Source: Neorhizobium alkalisoli
GTDB lineage: Bacteria; Pseudomonadota; Alphaproteobacteria; Rhizobiales; Rhizobiaceae
Reading direction: 5' to 3'
DNA: 64,000 nt
Assembly (NCBI RefSeq): GCF_007829835.1
Contig: NZ_VIWP01000004.1
Coordinates: forward strand, 124,001 to 188,000
Shown: piece by piece, positions 24,482 through 32,952 of the stretch
Layout: each line of letters begins with the position of its first letter
How positions within the stretch are numbered: position 1 is the stretch's first letter
Made by a program: the position numbers and the translations under genes
Notes under the pieces: generated by a model
What the model saw: only the letters and a program-made list of their open reading frames with translations
What the model was told of the DNA's origin: nothing
The model's database searches: none

Positions 24482-25870
24482 TCAGACGGCCAGCGCTGCA
24501 ATGATCCGAGCCCAGGAGCGAATGCCCTTGTGGTAGGACTTCAGGTCGTATTTTTCGTTCGGCGAATGGATGCGGTCGTCATTGAGGCCGAAACCGACCA
24601 GCAGCGAATCCATGCCGAGCATCTTCTGGAAATCGCCGACGATCGGGATCGAGCCGCCCATGCCGATGACGACGGCCGGCTTTACCCATTCGTCGGAAAG
24701 CGCGTTCTTCGCCTTGGTCAGGGCCGGCGAATCATAGGAGAGCTGGATGGCCGGCGAGCCGCCATGCTCGTGGAACTCGACCGAGCAATCGGCCGGGATT
24801 TTTGAACGCACATAAGCGCGAAAACTGTCGCGGATCTTTTGCGGGTCCTGCGTGCCGACAAGGCGGAACGAAATCTTGGCCGAGGCCTTGGCGGCAATCA
24901 CGGTCTTGAAGCCGTCGCCGGTATAACCGCCCCAGATACCATTCACTTCGCAGGTCGGCCGCGCCCAGGTCAGTTCCAGAACCGAGCGGCCCTTTTCGCC
25001 CGCGGGGACAGAAAGACCGATTTCGCCCAGAAAGTTTTCAGCCGAGCGGCCGAGCGTTTCCCAGCTCTGCTTGATGTTTTCCGGCGTCTCTTCGACGCCT
25101 TCGTAAAAACCTTCGAGCGTGATGCGGCCGGTCTCGTCGCGCAGGCCGGCAATCAGCGTGGTGAGGATATGGATCGGGTTTGCGGCAGCACCGCCATAAA
25201 GGCCGGAATGCAGGTCGCGATCGGCCGCGGTGATGGTGATTTCCTCACCGACCAGACCACGGAGGGCTGCGGCGATGGCCGGCGTATCCGTGTCCCACAT
25301 GCCGGTATCGCAGACCAGCGCGTAATCCGCTTTCAGCTCGTCCGCATTGGCTTCGAGGAAAGGCTTCAGCGACGGCGAGCCGGATTCTTCCTCGCCTTCG
25401 AACAGGATGGTGACGCGGATCGGCAGCGAACCGTTGATTTCCTTGTAGGCCCGGCAGGCTTCGACGAAGGTCATCAGCTGGCCCTTGTCGTCGGCCGTGC
25501 CGCGGCCGGTCAGCACCTTGCGGCCGGCGCTGATCTCCTTGATCTTCGGATCGAAGGGGTCGTCTTCCCACAGTTCGATTGGATCGACCGGCTGCACGTC
25601 GTAATGGCCGTAGAAGAGAACATGTGGCGCATACGCCGTCGCACCGGCATGATGGGCAACGACCATCGGGTGGCCGGCGGTGTCGCGCACCGAGGCGTCG
25701 AAGCCGAGCGTCTTTAGGTCCTCGACCAGCCATTCGGCGGCCTTGCGGCAATCGGCCTTGAAGGCCGGATCGGTAGAGATGGACTTGATGCGCACGAGAT
25801 CGAACAGGCGTTCGATGGCGGCGGGAAGGTTCTGGTCGGCTCGATCGAGAACGGCGGAAAGATCGCTCAT
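24482..25870 (-). CDS. M20-family metallopeptidase (dipeptidase-like)
   Basis: A 462-residue cytosolic zinc peptidase or amidohydrolase. The first metal ligand is in VLFYGHYDVQPVDP (His), followed by the bridging Asp in RGTADDKGQ. The catalytic and metal Glu pair lies in LFEGEEESGS, a further Asp in CDTGMWD, and the last His near FGLNDDRIHSPNE. A dimerisation domain is inserted from about 210 to 370. The ordering matches carnosinase/ArgE-type dipeptidases. The ATG at 25870 with AGGACA ahead is preferred to an extension with no SD. It is monocistronic. Confidence 0.9.
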   Translation of the reverse strand: MSDLSAVLDRADQNLPAAIERLFDLVRIKSISTDPAFKADCRKAAEWLVEDLKTLGFDASVRDTAGHPMVVAHHAGATAYAPHVLFYGHYDVQPVDPIELWEDDPFDPKIKEISAGRKVLTGRGTADDKGQLMTFVEACRAYKEINGSLPIRVTILFEGEEESGSPSLKPFLEANADELKADYALVCDTGMWDTDTPAIAAALRGLVGEEITITAADRDLHSGLYGGAAANPIHILTTLIAGLRDETGRITLEGFYEGVEETPENIKQSWETLGRSAENFLGEIGLSVPAGEKGRSVLELTWARPTCEVNGIWGGYTGDGFKTVIAAKASAKISFRLVGTQDPQKIRDSFRAYVRSKIPADCSVEFHEHGGSPAIQLSYDSPALTKAKNALSDEWVKPAVVIGMGGSIPIVGDFQKMLGMDSLLVGFGLNDDRIHSPNEKYDLKSYHKGIRSWARIIAALAV

Positions 25871-26050
25871 GAAATTGTCCTGTATCTGCTGCGGGGAAAC
25901 GCACCCTGAATGACGGGCACCCAATGGCGGGTTCAAAAGAGTGGCGGGCTCAAAAGATCAGAAACCCGTCTTTTCCGCTGACAGTGTTAGCAAGCCTTGC
26001 CGCTGCGACACAATCGAAAAGAGGTTGTCAGCTTAGGTCGCGGGTGAGGT

Positions 26051-26482
26051 TCAGAGTTTTCGGGAATTCTCGACGATCATCCGCATATATTCGATCATCA
26101 GGTCACGCTCAAAGCGCTTGAAACCGGAAAACAGTGCCGCGTCGGCATCCGCCGCAGCCTCGACCGCGCTCATCTCCAGCGCCCGGCCGGCTTCGGTCAG
26201 GGTAATGATCTGGGCCCGCTTGTCGCTTGGATGTTTGACGCGGGCGATCAGCCCGTCGCGCTCCATCCGTGCCAGCGTATTGGCAAGCGTCGCCTGTTCC
26301 ACTTCCAGCCGGTCGAGCAGCTGTTTCTGGGTCAGGCCGTCTTCCTGCCAGAGCTCAAGCAGGACGGGGAATTGTCCCGGTGAAAAGCCGAGCGAAAGGG
26401 ATCGTTTCTGCAGCGACCGTGCAAAGCCCTTGGCGAGCTGCCCGGCGAGATAGGTGGCGGAATGGGAACGATCGAATGCCAT
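26051..26482 (-). CDS. MarR-family transcriptional regulator
   Basis: A 143-residue winged-helix dimeric regulator. The helix-turn-helix lies at about 50-75 (LTQKQLLDRLEVEQATLANT), with the wing at ARVKHPSDKRAQI. GGGAGG lies 12 nt before the ATG at 26482. A longer frame upstream is not needed. It is adjacent to the ar7-like sRNA and polA, the neighbourhood remembered for Smr7C in Sinorhizobium meliloti. Ligand and targets are unknown. Confidence 0.88.
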   Translation of the reverse strand: MAFDRSHSATYLAGQLAKGFARSLQKRSLSLGFSPGQFPVLLELWQEDGLTQKQLLDRLEVEQATLANTLARMERDGLIARVKHPSDKRAQIITLTEAGRALEMSAVEAAADADAALFSGFKRFERDLMIEYMRMIVENSRKL

Positions 26483-26611
26483 GGCCTCGTTCAACCTCCC
26501 TGTCGAGCCGCGGGCAGCATTATCGATATATCGCAGGCCATGCTTTCGCCAAGCCTGCGGCGGGAACATCCTGCATTTCTGTCATGAAAACGTCGATCGA
26601 CAAAAGGGCCA

Positions 26612-26749
26612 ATAAAAAACGCCATGGCCGGAGGGGACAGCCATGGCGTTTCGATTGAAGGACAAAGGCCCGGAGAGGGGGGTAGGCCTTTGCCCGGTCT
26701 GGCGCGGCGGGGGACATGCCTGCTGCCAGACTGCGGCGTGATCAATCGC
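26612..26749 (-). ncRNA. ar7-family small RNA (Smr7C-like)
   Basis: On the minus strand three hairpins follow one another. The first stem is CAGTCTGGC / GCCAGACCG, with a pyrimidine-rich loop containing TCCCCC. The second is AAAGGCC / GGCCTTT, with loop CCCCCCTCTCC. The third is a terminator, AAACGCCATGGC / GCCATGGCGTTT, with CCCCTCC in its loop, ending TTTTTTA at about 26613-26618. CATAAT at 26755-26760 can serve as -10. Size (about 138 nt), three-hairpin design and the polA-marR location fit the ar7 family, a conserved trans-acting sRNA of Rhizobiales. Confidence 0.82.
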
Positions 26750-26919
26750 CGGTGATTATGAAATGAGAGCCGGAATAAGGCTTTTCAAGGGAAAGCTCGA
26801 TTACAAAACGGTAACCTTCCGGTGAGCCCTGTGTGACGTCAAACCGGTCTTCAGGGCAGGAACTGCCATCGGGGCGGTGTCAAGTTTCCATGGACCTTTC
26901 GGTTGCCGCAGGCTATTCC

Positions 26920-29900
26920 ATGCCCATGCAAAAAGGCGATCATCTTTTCCTCATCGACGGCTCCGGCTTCATCTTTCGCGCCTTCCACGCGCTGCCGCCG
27001 CTGACCCGCAAATCCGACGGCCTTCCGGTCGGCGCGGTCTCGGGTTTCTGCAACATGCTGTGGAAGCTTTTGACCGATGCGCGCGACACGTCCGTCGGGG
27101 TGACGCCTACCCATTTCGCGGTCATTTTCGACTATTCGTCGAAAACGTTCCGCAAGGAAATCTATGACGCCTACAAGGCCAACCGTTCGGCGCCGCCGGA
27201 AGAGCTGGTGCCGCAATTCGGCCTGATCCGCCAGGCGACGCGTGCCTTCAATCTGCCCTGCATCGAGACCGAAGGTTTTGAAGCGGACGACATCATCGCC
27301 ACCTATGCCCGCATGGCGGAAAAGACCGGCGCCGATGTCACCATCGTCTCGTCCGACAAGGACCTGATGCAGCTGGTGACCCCCAATGTCCACATGTACG
27401 ACAGCATGAAGGACAAGCAGATCGGCATTCCGGATGTCATCGAGAAATGGGGCGTGCCGCCGGAAAAGATGATCGACCTGCAGGCGCTGGTCGGCGATTC
27501 CGTCGACAACGTGCCCGGCATCCCCGGCATCGGCCCGAAGACTGCCGCCCAGCTTCTGGAAGAGTTCGGCGATCTCGACACGCTGCTCGCGCGTGCTGGC
27601 GAGATCAAGCAGGTCAAGCGCCGCGAAAACATCGTTGCCAATGCCGACTTGGCGCGCCTGTCGCGCCAGCTGGTCGAACTGCGCATCGACGTGCCGCTCG
27701 ATCTCGAGCTCGATGCGCTGGTTCTGGAACCGCAGGACGGCCCGAAACTCGTTGCCTTCCTCAAGGCGATGGAATTCGGCACTCTGACCCGCCGCGTCGC
27801 CTCCGCCTGCGATTGCAATGCCGACGAGATCGAAGCCGCCACCGTCACCGCCGAATGGGGCGATGCCGCGCATGGCCCGGACCTCGATACGGACGCCGCT
27901 ACAGCCAAGACCGAAGCTGCCGCCAAGGATACCGGTGACGCCGCCGCCAAGGCGCCCGCCAGCCCGGCAAAGACTGCCATTGCCAAAGGGACAGGCGAGG
28001 CGACGCCCGCCGATTTCGCTGCAAGCCGCATCGAGGCCTTTGCCAAGGCGCCGATCGACCCGTCGAAATATGTCACGATTCGCGATACCGCGACGCTTGA
28101 TCGCTGGATTGCGGATGCCCGCGAAACCGGGCTTGTCGCGTTCGACACGGAAACCAATTCACTCGATCCGATGCAGGCTGAACTGGTCGGCTTTTCGCTG
28201 GCGATCGCCAACAATAGCGAAAACCCCGCAGGCCTCGATATCCGCGCCGCCTATGTGCCGCTGACCCACAAGACTGGCGTCGGCGACCTGCTCGGCGGTG
28301 GAATGGCAGAAAACCAGATCCCGGTTGCCGATGCGCTTGCCCGGCTGAAACCGCTTCTGGAAGATCCGTCGGTCCTCAAGGTCGCGCAGAACCTGAAGTT
28401 CGATTACCTGCTGATGAAACGCCACGGCGTCACTGTCGTGGGTTACGACGATACGATGCTGATGTCCTACGTGCTGGATGCCGGCAAGGCCAATCACGGC
28501 ATGGACGGCCTGTCGGAGCGCTGGCTCAACCACAAGCCGATCGCCTTCAAGGATGTCGCCGGCTCGGGCAAGTCGGGCGTCACCTTCGATTTCGTCGATA
28601 TCGACCGCGCCTCCACCTATGCGGCGGAAGATGCGGACGTGACTTTGCGCCTCTGGATGGTTCTTAAGCCGCAGCTGGCATCCATGGGCCTGACGCGCAT
28701 CTATGAGCGGCTGGAACGGCCGCTGGTCTCTGTGCTGGCCGATATGGAAGAGCGCGGCATCACCATCGACCGCCAGATCCTGTCGCGCCTGTCGGGCGAG
28801 CTTGCCCAGAAGGCCGCAGCCTTCGAAGACGAGATCTACGAACTCGCCGGCGAAAAATTCACCATCGGCTCGCCAAAGCAGCTGGGCGATATCCTGTTCG
28901 GCAAGATGGGCCTGCCGGGCGGCGCCAAGACGAAGACCGGCCAGTGGTCGACATCGGCAAGCGTGCTGGAAGATCTGGCCGCCGCCGGCCACGATCTACC
29001 ACGAAAAATCGTCGACTGGCGCCAGCTGACCAAGCTGAAATCCACCTATACCGACGCCCTGCCGACCTACGTCCATCCGCAGACAAAGCGCGTCCACACG
29101 TCCTATTCGCTGGCCTCGACGACGACCGGCCGCCTGTCCTCGTCGGAACCGAACCTGCAGAACATTCCGGTGCGCACAGCCGAAGGCCGCAAGATCCGTA
29201 CGGCCTTCATCTCGACGCCCGGCCACAAGCTTCTTTCGGCCGACTACAGCCAGATCGAACTTCGTGTTCTGGCGCATGTCGCCGATATCCCGCAGCTTCG
29301 CCAGGCGTTCGAAGACGGCATCGACATCCACGCGATGACGGCGTCCGAAATGTTCGGCGTGCCGGTGGAAGGCATGCCGAGCGAAGTGCGCCGCCGCGCC
29401 AAGGCGATCAATTTCGGCATCATCTATGGCATTTCCGCCTTCGGTCTTGCCAACCAGCTGTCGATCGAACGCTCCGAAGCCAGCGATTACATCAAGAAGT
29501 ATTTCGAGCGCTTTCCGGGCATTCGCGACTATATGGAAAGCACCAAGGCGTTTGCGCGCGAAAACGGTTATGTCGAGACCATCTTCGGCCGCCGCGCCCA
29601 TTATCCGGAAATCCGCTCCTCCAACCCCTCCATGCGCGCGTTCAACGAGCGTGCGGCGATCAATGCGCCCATCCAGGGTTCGGCGGCAGATATCATCCGC
29701 CGCGCCATGGTGAAGATGGAGCCGGCACTTGCCGCGGCCGGGCTTGGCGAAAAGGCCCGCATGCTCTTGCAGGTGCATGACGAATTGATCTTCGAAGTCG
29801 AGGATGAGGATGTCGAGCGGACGATCCCGGTCGTCGTGTCCACCATGGAACAGGCGGCGATGCCGGCGATCTCGATGCTTGTGCCGCTGAAGGTCGATGC

Positions 29901-29934
29901 GCGCGCCGCCAACAACTGGGACGAGGCGCACTGA
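26920..29934 (+). CDS. polA: DNA polymerase I
   Basis: Repair and Okazaki-fragment polymerase of about 1004 residues. The 5'-3' exonuclease domain (about 1-300) starts GDHLFLIDGSGFIFRAFHAL. An Ala/Thr-rich linker (about 325-375) is unusually long. The 3'-5' proofreading domain keeps its motifs (FDTETNSLD, NLKFDYLLM, YAAEDADVT). The polymerase domain has motif A DYSQIELRVLAHV, motif B KAINFGIIYG and motif C HDELIFE. The N-terminus resembles other rhizobial PolA if translation begins at MPMQKGD (26920) or MQKGD (26926); the frame extends to 26833 without a better SD. Confidence 0.96.
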   Translation: MPMQKGDHLFLIDGSGFIFRAFHALPPLTRKSDGLPVGAVSGFCNMLWKLLTDARDTSVGVTPTHFAVIFDYSSKTFRKEIYDAYKANRSAPPEELVPQFGLIRQATRAFNLPCIETEGFEADDIIATYARMAEKTGADVTIVSSDKDLMQLVTPNVHMYDSMKDKQIGIPDVIEKWGVPPEKMIDLQALVGDSVDNVPGIPGIGPKTAAQLLEEFGDLDTLLARAGEIKQVKRRENIVANADLARLSRQLVELRIDVPLDLELDALVLEPQDGPKLVAFLKAMEFGTLTRRVASACDCNADEIEAATVTAEWGDAAHGPDLDTDAATAKTEAAAKDTGDAAAKAPASPAKTAIAKGTGEATPADFAASRIEAFAKAPIDPSKYVTIRDTATLDRWIADARETGLVAFDTETNSLDPMQAELVGFSLAIANNSENPAGLDIRAAYVPLTHKTGVGDLLGGGMAENQIPVADALARLKPLLEDPSVLKVAQNLKFDYLLMKRHGVTVVGYDDTMLMSYVLDAGKANHGMDGLSERWLNHKPIAFKDVAGSGKSGVTFDFVDIDRASTYAAEDADVTLRLWMVLKPQLASMGLTRIYERLERPLVSVLADMEERGITIDRQILSRLSGELAQKAAAFEDEIYELAGEKFTIGSPKQLGDILFGKMGLPGGAKTKTGQWSTSASVLEDLAAAGHDLPRKIVDWRQLTKLKSTYTDALPTYVHPQTKRVHTSYSLASTTTGRLSSSEPNLQNIPVRTAEGRKIRTAFISTPGHKLLSADYSQIELRVLAHVADIPQLRQAFEDGIDIHAMTASEMFGVPVEGMPSEVRRRAKAINFGIIYGISAFGLANQLSIERSEASDYIKKYFERFPGIRDYMESTKAFARENGYVETIFGRRAHYPEIRSSNPSMRAFNERAAINAPIQGSAADIIRRAMVKMEPALAAAGLGEKARMLLQVHDELIFEVEDEDVERTIPVVVSTMEQAAMPAISMLVPLKVDARAANNWDEAH

Positions 29935-29965
29935 GCAGGCGAGCGTAAGCCGGCCGCAGGATATT

Positions 29966-30262
29966 CTATTCGTCGGACGGATAGAGCGAGGAAAGGGCTG
30001 TCGACAGCAGCTCGTCGGCATAACCGGCGGCTGATCTCTGCCCGGCCTCGGACATGTTCAGCTCTCGACAGCGCTGCCGAATCGTCTCTCGCACAAGGCT
30101 GGTAATGCCGCGTGCGTGTTCGATATCGGCATTTTCCGACGTGTCGAGCGCCAGAGCCAGTGATGTCATGGAGATGATCTCGAGTACGACGAAACGCGCT
30201 TCCAGATCGGATCTGAATGCACTTTCTTCACTCGAGCCACTTCTCGATTGTGAACTGCCCAT
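29966..30262 (-). CDS. Small protein of unknown function
   Basis: A 98-residue soluble, helix-rich protein. It has a Ser-rich N-terminal tail (1-15), then a hydrophobic helix FVVLEIISMTSLALALDTSE and an amphipathic stretch with several Arg. AGGGGG precedes the ATG at 30262. No family recognised. It lies convergent to polA and downstream of phnN on the same strand, separated by 80 bp of AT-rich sequence that could carry its promoter. Confidence 0.55.
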   Translation of the reverse strand: MGSSQSRSGSSEESAFRSDLEARFVVLEIISMTSLALALDTSENADIEHARGITSLVRETIRQRCRELNMSEAGQRSAAGYADELLSTALSSLYPSDE

Positions 30263-30342
30263 TTCCGAACCCCCTAATATACGGGAACAAATAGGGAGGC
30301 TGTTGTCAGTGTAAAGTGCAGTAATCGATATTATGTCAAAAT

Positions 30343-30936
30343 TTATACTTTTAAGTGAAGGCAATTGCTAAGCGCTTTGATCATTATATCGGTCGCCTGC
30401 GCCAGGGCACCGCTATTGTCGATCGTAACGACGTCGTAATCACCCCCGACCGTCAGCGAGCTGCGCTCCAGCCGCCGCAATATATCGCTGCGGCTTTCGC
30501 GTCCGCGGGCTTCAAGCCGTGCGGCCAGCACATCCGGCCGGGCCACGACATTGATCACCGTCAGCCTCGGATAGGCGGACTTGAAGGCGCCGAGTGCCGA
30601 GCGGGATCCGTTGGCGATGACCAGCTTGCCGGCCTCCACCGCATCGCGCGTTTCGGCCGGAATACCGTAAAAGAGGCCATGCGCATGCCAGGAAACGGCC
30701 AGTCGGCCGGCTTCCTTCAGGTCCTGAAACTCCGCCTCGGAAACGCCGTCATGGTCTTCGCCGCCGGCCGCGCCGTCACGGGTGATGATCCGCCTTGCGA
30801 ACTGGATGTCGTCCCGCCCTGCAAAGAACCGGGCGGCTTCCGCCATCAGCGTATCCTTGCCGGCACCGCTCGGTCCCACGACGACGACCATGCGGCCATG
30901 GCTGTCACAGCCGGTTTCTGAGGGGAGGGCGTCCAT
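30343..30936 (-). CDS. phnN: Ribose 1,5-bisphosphate phosphokinase PhnN
   Basis: Last step of the carbon-phosphorus lyase pathway: phosphorylates ribose 1,5-bisphosphate to PRPP. The 197-residue guanylate-kinase-like P-loop protein has Walker A VVGPSGAGKDTL (about 19-30) and the lid/substrate motif RRIITRDG. The ATG at 30936 is one base after the phnM stop, so the genes are coupled. It ends the phosphonate transport and processing unit. Confidence 0.93.
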   Translation of the reverse strand: MDALPSETGCDSHGRMVVVVGPSGAGKDTLMAEAARFFAGRDDIQFARRIITRDGAAGGEDHDGVSEAEFQDLKEAGRLAVSWHAHGLFYGIPAETRDAVEAGKLVIANGSRSALGAFKSAYPRLTVINVVARPDVLAARLEARGRESRSDILRRLERSSLTVGGDYDVVTIDNSGALAQATDIMIKALSNCLHLKV

Positions 30937-30937
30937 A

Positions 30938-32077
30938 TCAGGCCACCCGCCGGCCTTCGCGCCAGACGGCGCGGACAACCGGCACACCCTGTTCGCGGTG
31001 AACACGCACGAGGTCGGCACGCAGGCCGGTTGCGATCCGGCCGCGGTCGTTCAGGCTGACGCTTTTTGCCGGCGTCGAGGTGACCATGGCAAGTGCGGTC
31101 GGCAGCGTGATGCCCTCGACCTCATCGGCCAGCACGAAGGGCGCGTAAAGCAGGCTAAGCGGCACATAGTCGGAAGAGAGAACATCGAGCACGCCGCGTT
31201 CTGCCAGATCGCGCGCGGCGATATTGCCGGAATGCGATTTGCCGCGCACCACGTTCGGCGCACCCATCAGCACGCTCATGCCGGCTTCGTGCGAGGCCTT
31301 GGCGGCATCGAAACTGGTCGGAAATTCGGCGAGACGTACGCCGTTCTCGATCGCCTCGCCGACATGGTCGAGCGTAGCATCGTCATGGCTGGCAATGGTG
31401 ATGCCGCGCTCGGAGCAGACCTTGGAGATGGCAAGCCGGTGCGGCGTCGAGTTGCGGGCCGATTCTTCCTGACGCTTGGCGCAGAAGCGGGCAAACGCCT
31501 CGTCGCTCAGGCCGCGCTTCTTCTGGTAATAGAGCGTGTACTGTTCCATCGTCTGGAACTGCCGCTGGCCCGGTGCATGGTCCATCAGCGAAACGAGCCG
31601 GACATGCGGGTCGTTTTCGAAATCGGCGAAATGCTGCATGACATTGTCGGCCGAAACTTCGCAGCGCAGGTGAAGCAGGTGTTCCGAGCGCAGGCGGCCT
31701 TCGGCGCCGGCGGCAGCGATCGCATCGGCCATGGCGCGCATTTCGCCATGCTCGAAGCCGCCATCCTCGTCCGCGCCCATGCGCAGGCAATCGAAAACGG
31801 TGGTGATGCCGGAGGATGCGACCTGTGCATCATGGGCCTGGATCGCAGCCGTGGCATTCCAGCGGACACCGGGGCGGGGCGAATAATGCTGCTCCAGATG
31901 GTCGGTATGCAGTTCGACGAGACCCGGGATCAGGTAATCGCCTTCGAAATTTTCGCCGGTATGGACATTGCCTGCGGAAATATCGGCGATCTTGCCATCG
32001 ATGATCTGGATGGAACCGGAAACGATACTGTCTTCCAGAACGATGCGGGCATTTGTGAAGACGGTTTCGGCGGTCAT
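30938..32077 (-). CDS. phnM: Alpha-D-ribose 1-methylphosphonate 5-triphosphate diphosphatase PhnM
   Basis: Amidohydrolase-superfamily enzyme that removes pyrophosphate from the ribose-methylphosphonate triphosphate made by PhnI. The 379-residue TIM-barrel protein has metal ligands in GLVELHTDHLEQH (about 52-64), a further His in the HRLAIS / TIASHDDATL region (about 217-239), and the C-terminal beta strand with GLRADLVRV. Its start overlaps the DUF1045 stop by 4 bp, and phnN follows after one base. Confidence 0.95.
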   Translation of the reverse strand: MTAETVFTNARIVLEDSIVSGSIQIIDGKIADISAGNVHTGENFEGDYLIPGLVELHTDHLEQHYSPRPGVRWNATAAIQAHDAQVASSGITTVFDCLRMGADEDGGFEHGEMRAMADAIAAAGAEGRLRSEHLLHLRCEVSADNVMQHFADFENDPHVRLVSLMDHAPGQRQFQTMEQYTLYYQKKRGLSDEAFARFCAKRQEESARNSTPHRLAISKVCSERGITIASHDDATLDHVGEAIENGVRLAEFPTSFDAAKASHEAGMSVLMGAPNVVRGKSHSGNIAARDLAERGVLDVLSSDYVPLSLLYAPFVLADEVEGITLPTALAMVTSTPAKSVSLNDRGRIATGLRADLVRVHREQGVPVVRAVWREGRRVA

Positions 32078-32796
32078 GGGGCGGTCTTTCTCTGGTCGGA
32101 TGCCGGCTGCAGGGCAAACCGGCGATATACGGTGAAGTCTGCGCCGCGCTCGGGCTCGACAAAGAGCGCAAGCGCGTCGATCGTCAGCGGGCGGTCGGTA
32201 AAGGCGGCCAAGCGGTTTTCGAGCTCGGCCTTCATCGCGGGCGATTGTTCCGGCGGCACCTGGGCCGTCAGCGTCATGTGGAAACGGAACTGATCGAACA
32301 CGTAAGGATAGCCCCAGCGCAGAAGATTGTCGCGATGCGCCTCGTCGAGGCTGTCCGGCTTGCGGCGGGCGATATCGGCTTCCGACAGGGGAGCGCGGAA
32401 CGGCTCGAAGGTCTCGACCACGGATCCCGCGAACTGCTGCAGCTCGGGATAGACGGTGGCCGGAACCAGCGCGAAGAAGCGGCCGAGCTGGCCAAGCACG
32501 AGGCGAGGGATATCGAAAACGGTCGTCTCGGCGGCAAAAGCCTCGATGGCGGCCAGAAGTTCGGCTTCGCTCTTGCTGTCTGCGAGCGCAAAAGGCGCCT
32601 TCAGCGTCGCGTGAAAACCGTAACGGCGCGGATCGGCGGTAAGCGCATGCACGTCGTCTTCGCTGATACCGGCCACGGCCGGCGTTGCCGAGGTGCTGTT
32701 GCCGAAGGCATCGCGACCGAGCCAGGCGGACGCCGCCTTGCTCAGCGGGTGGTTTTCGGACGGGGCGAAATAAAGGGCATAGCGCAAAACGGACAC
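32074..32796 (-). CDS. DUF1045 2H-phosphoesterase of the phosphonate cluster
   Basis: A 240-residue protein of the 2H phosphoesterase fold, with the two defining H-x-T motifs HATLKA (His about 62) and HMTLTA (His about 173). DUF1045 genes accompany C-P lyase operons that lack phnP. The likely role is opening the 5-phosphoribosyl 1,2-cyclic phosphate made by PhnJ, in place of PhnP; this is inference. It overlaps phnM by 4 bp. Start is uncertain: no ATG fits near the conserved LRYALYFAP, so the GTG at 32796 is proposed; TTG at 32787 or ATG at 32856 are alternatives. Confidence 0.8.
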   Translation of the reverse strand: MSVLRYALYFAPSENHPLSKAASAWLGRDAFGNSTSATPAVAGISEDDVHALTADPRRYGFHATLKAPFALADSKSEAELLAAIEAFAAETTVFDIPRLVLGQLGRFFALVPATVYPELQQFAGSVVETFEPFRAPLSEADIARRKPDSLDEAHRDNLLRWGYPYVFDQFRFHMTLTAQVPPEQSPAMKAELENRLAAFTDRPLTIDALALFVEPERGADFTVYRRFALQPASDQRKTAP

Positions 32797-32952
32797 CAAG
32801 ACGGGCACGGGGGGAATCAGGAAACCGGGTGGCGTCAACCTAGCTGACGACAGCACCCGGAAACAGGACTTCGGCTAAAAGATTTCCGTGACAGAATGAT
32901 GATGGCGGAGCACGAAAACAGGCCGAAATGGCAGTCGAGGTGATGGGGCAGC

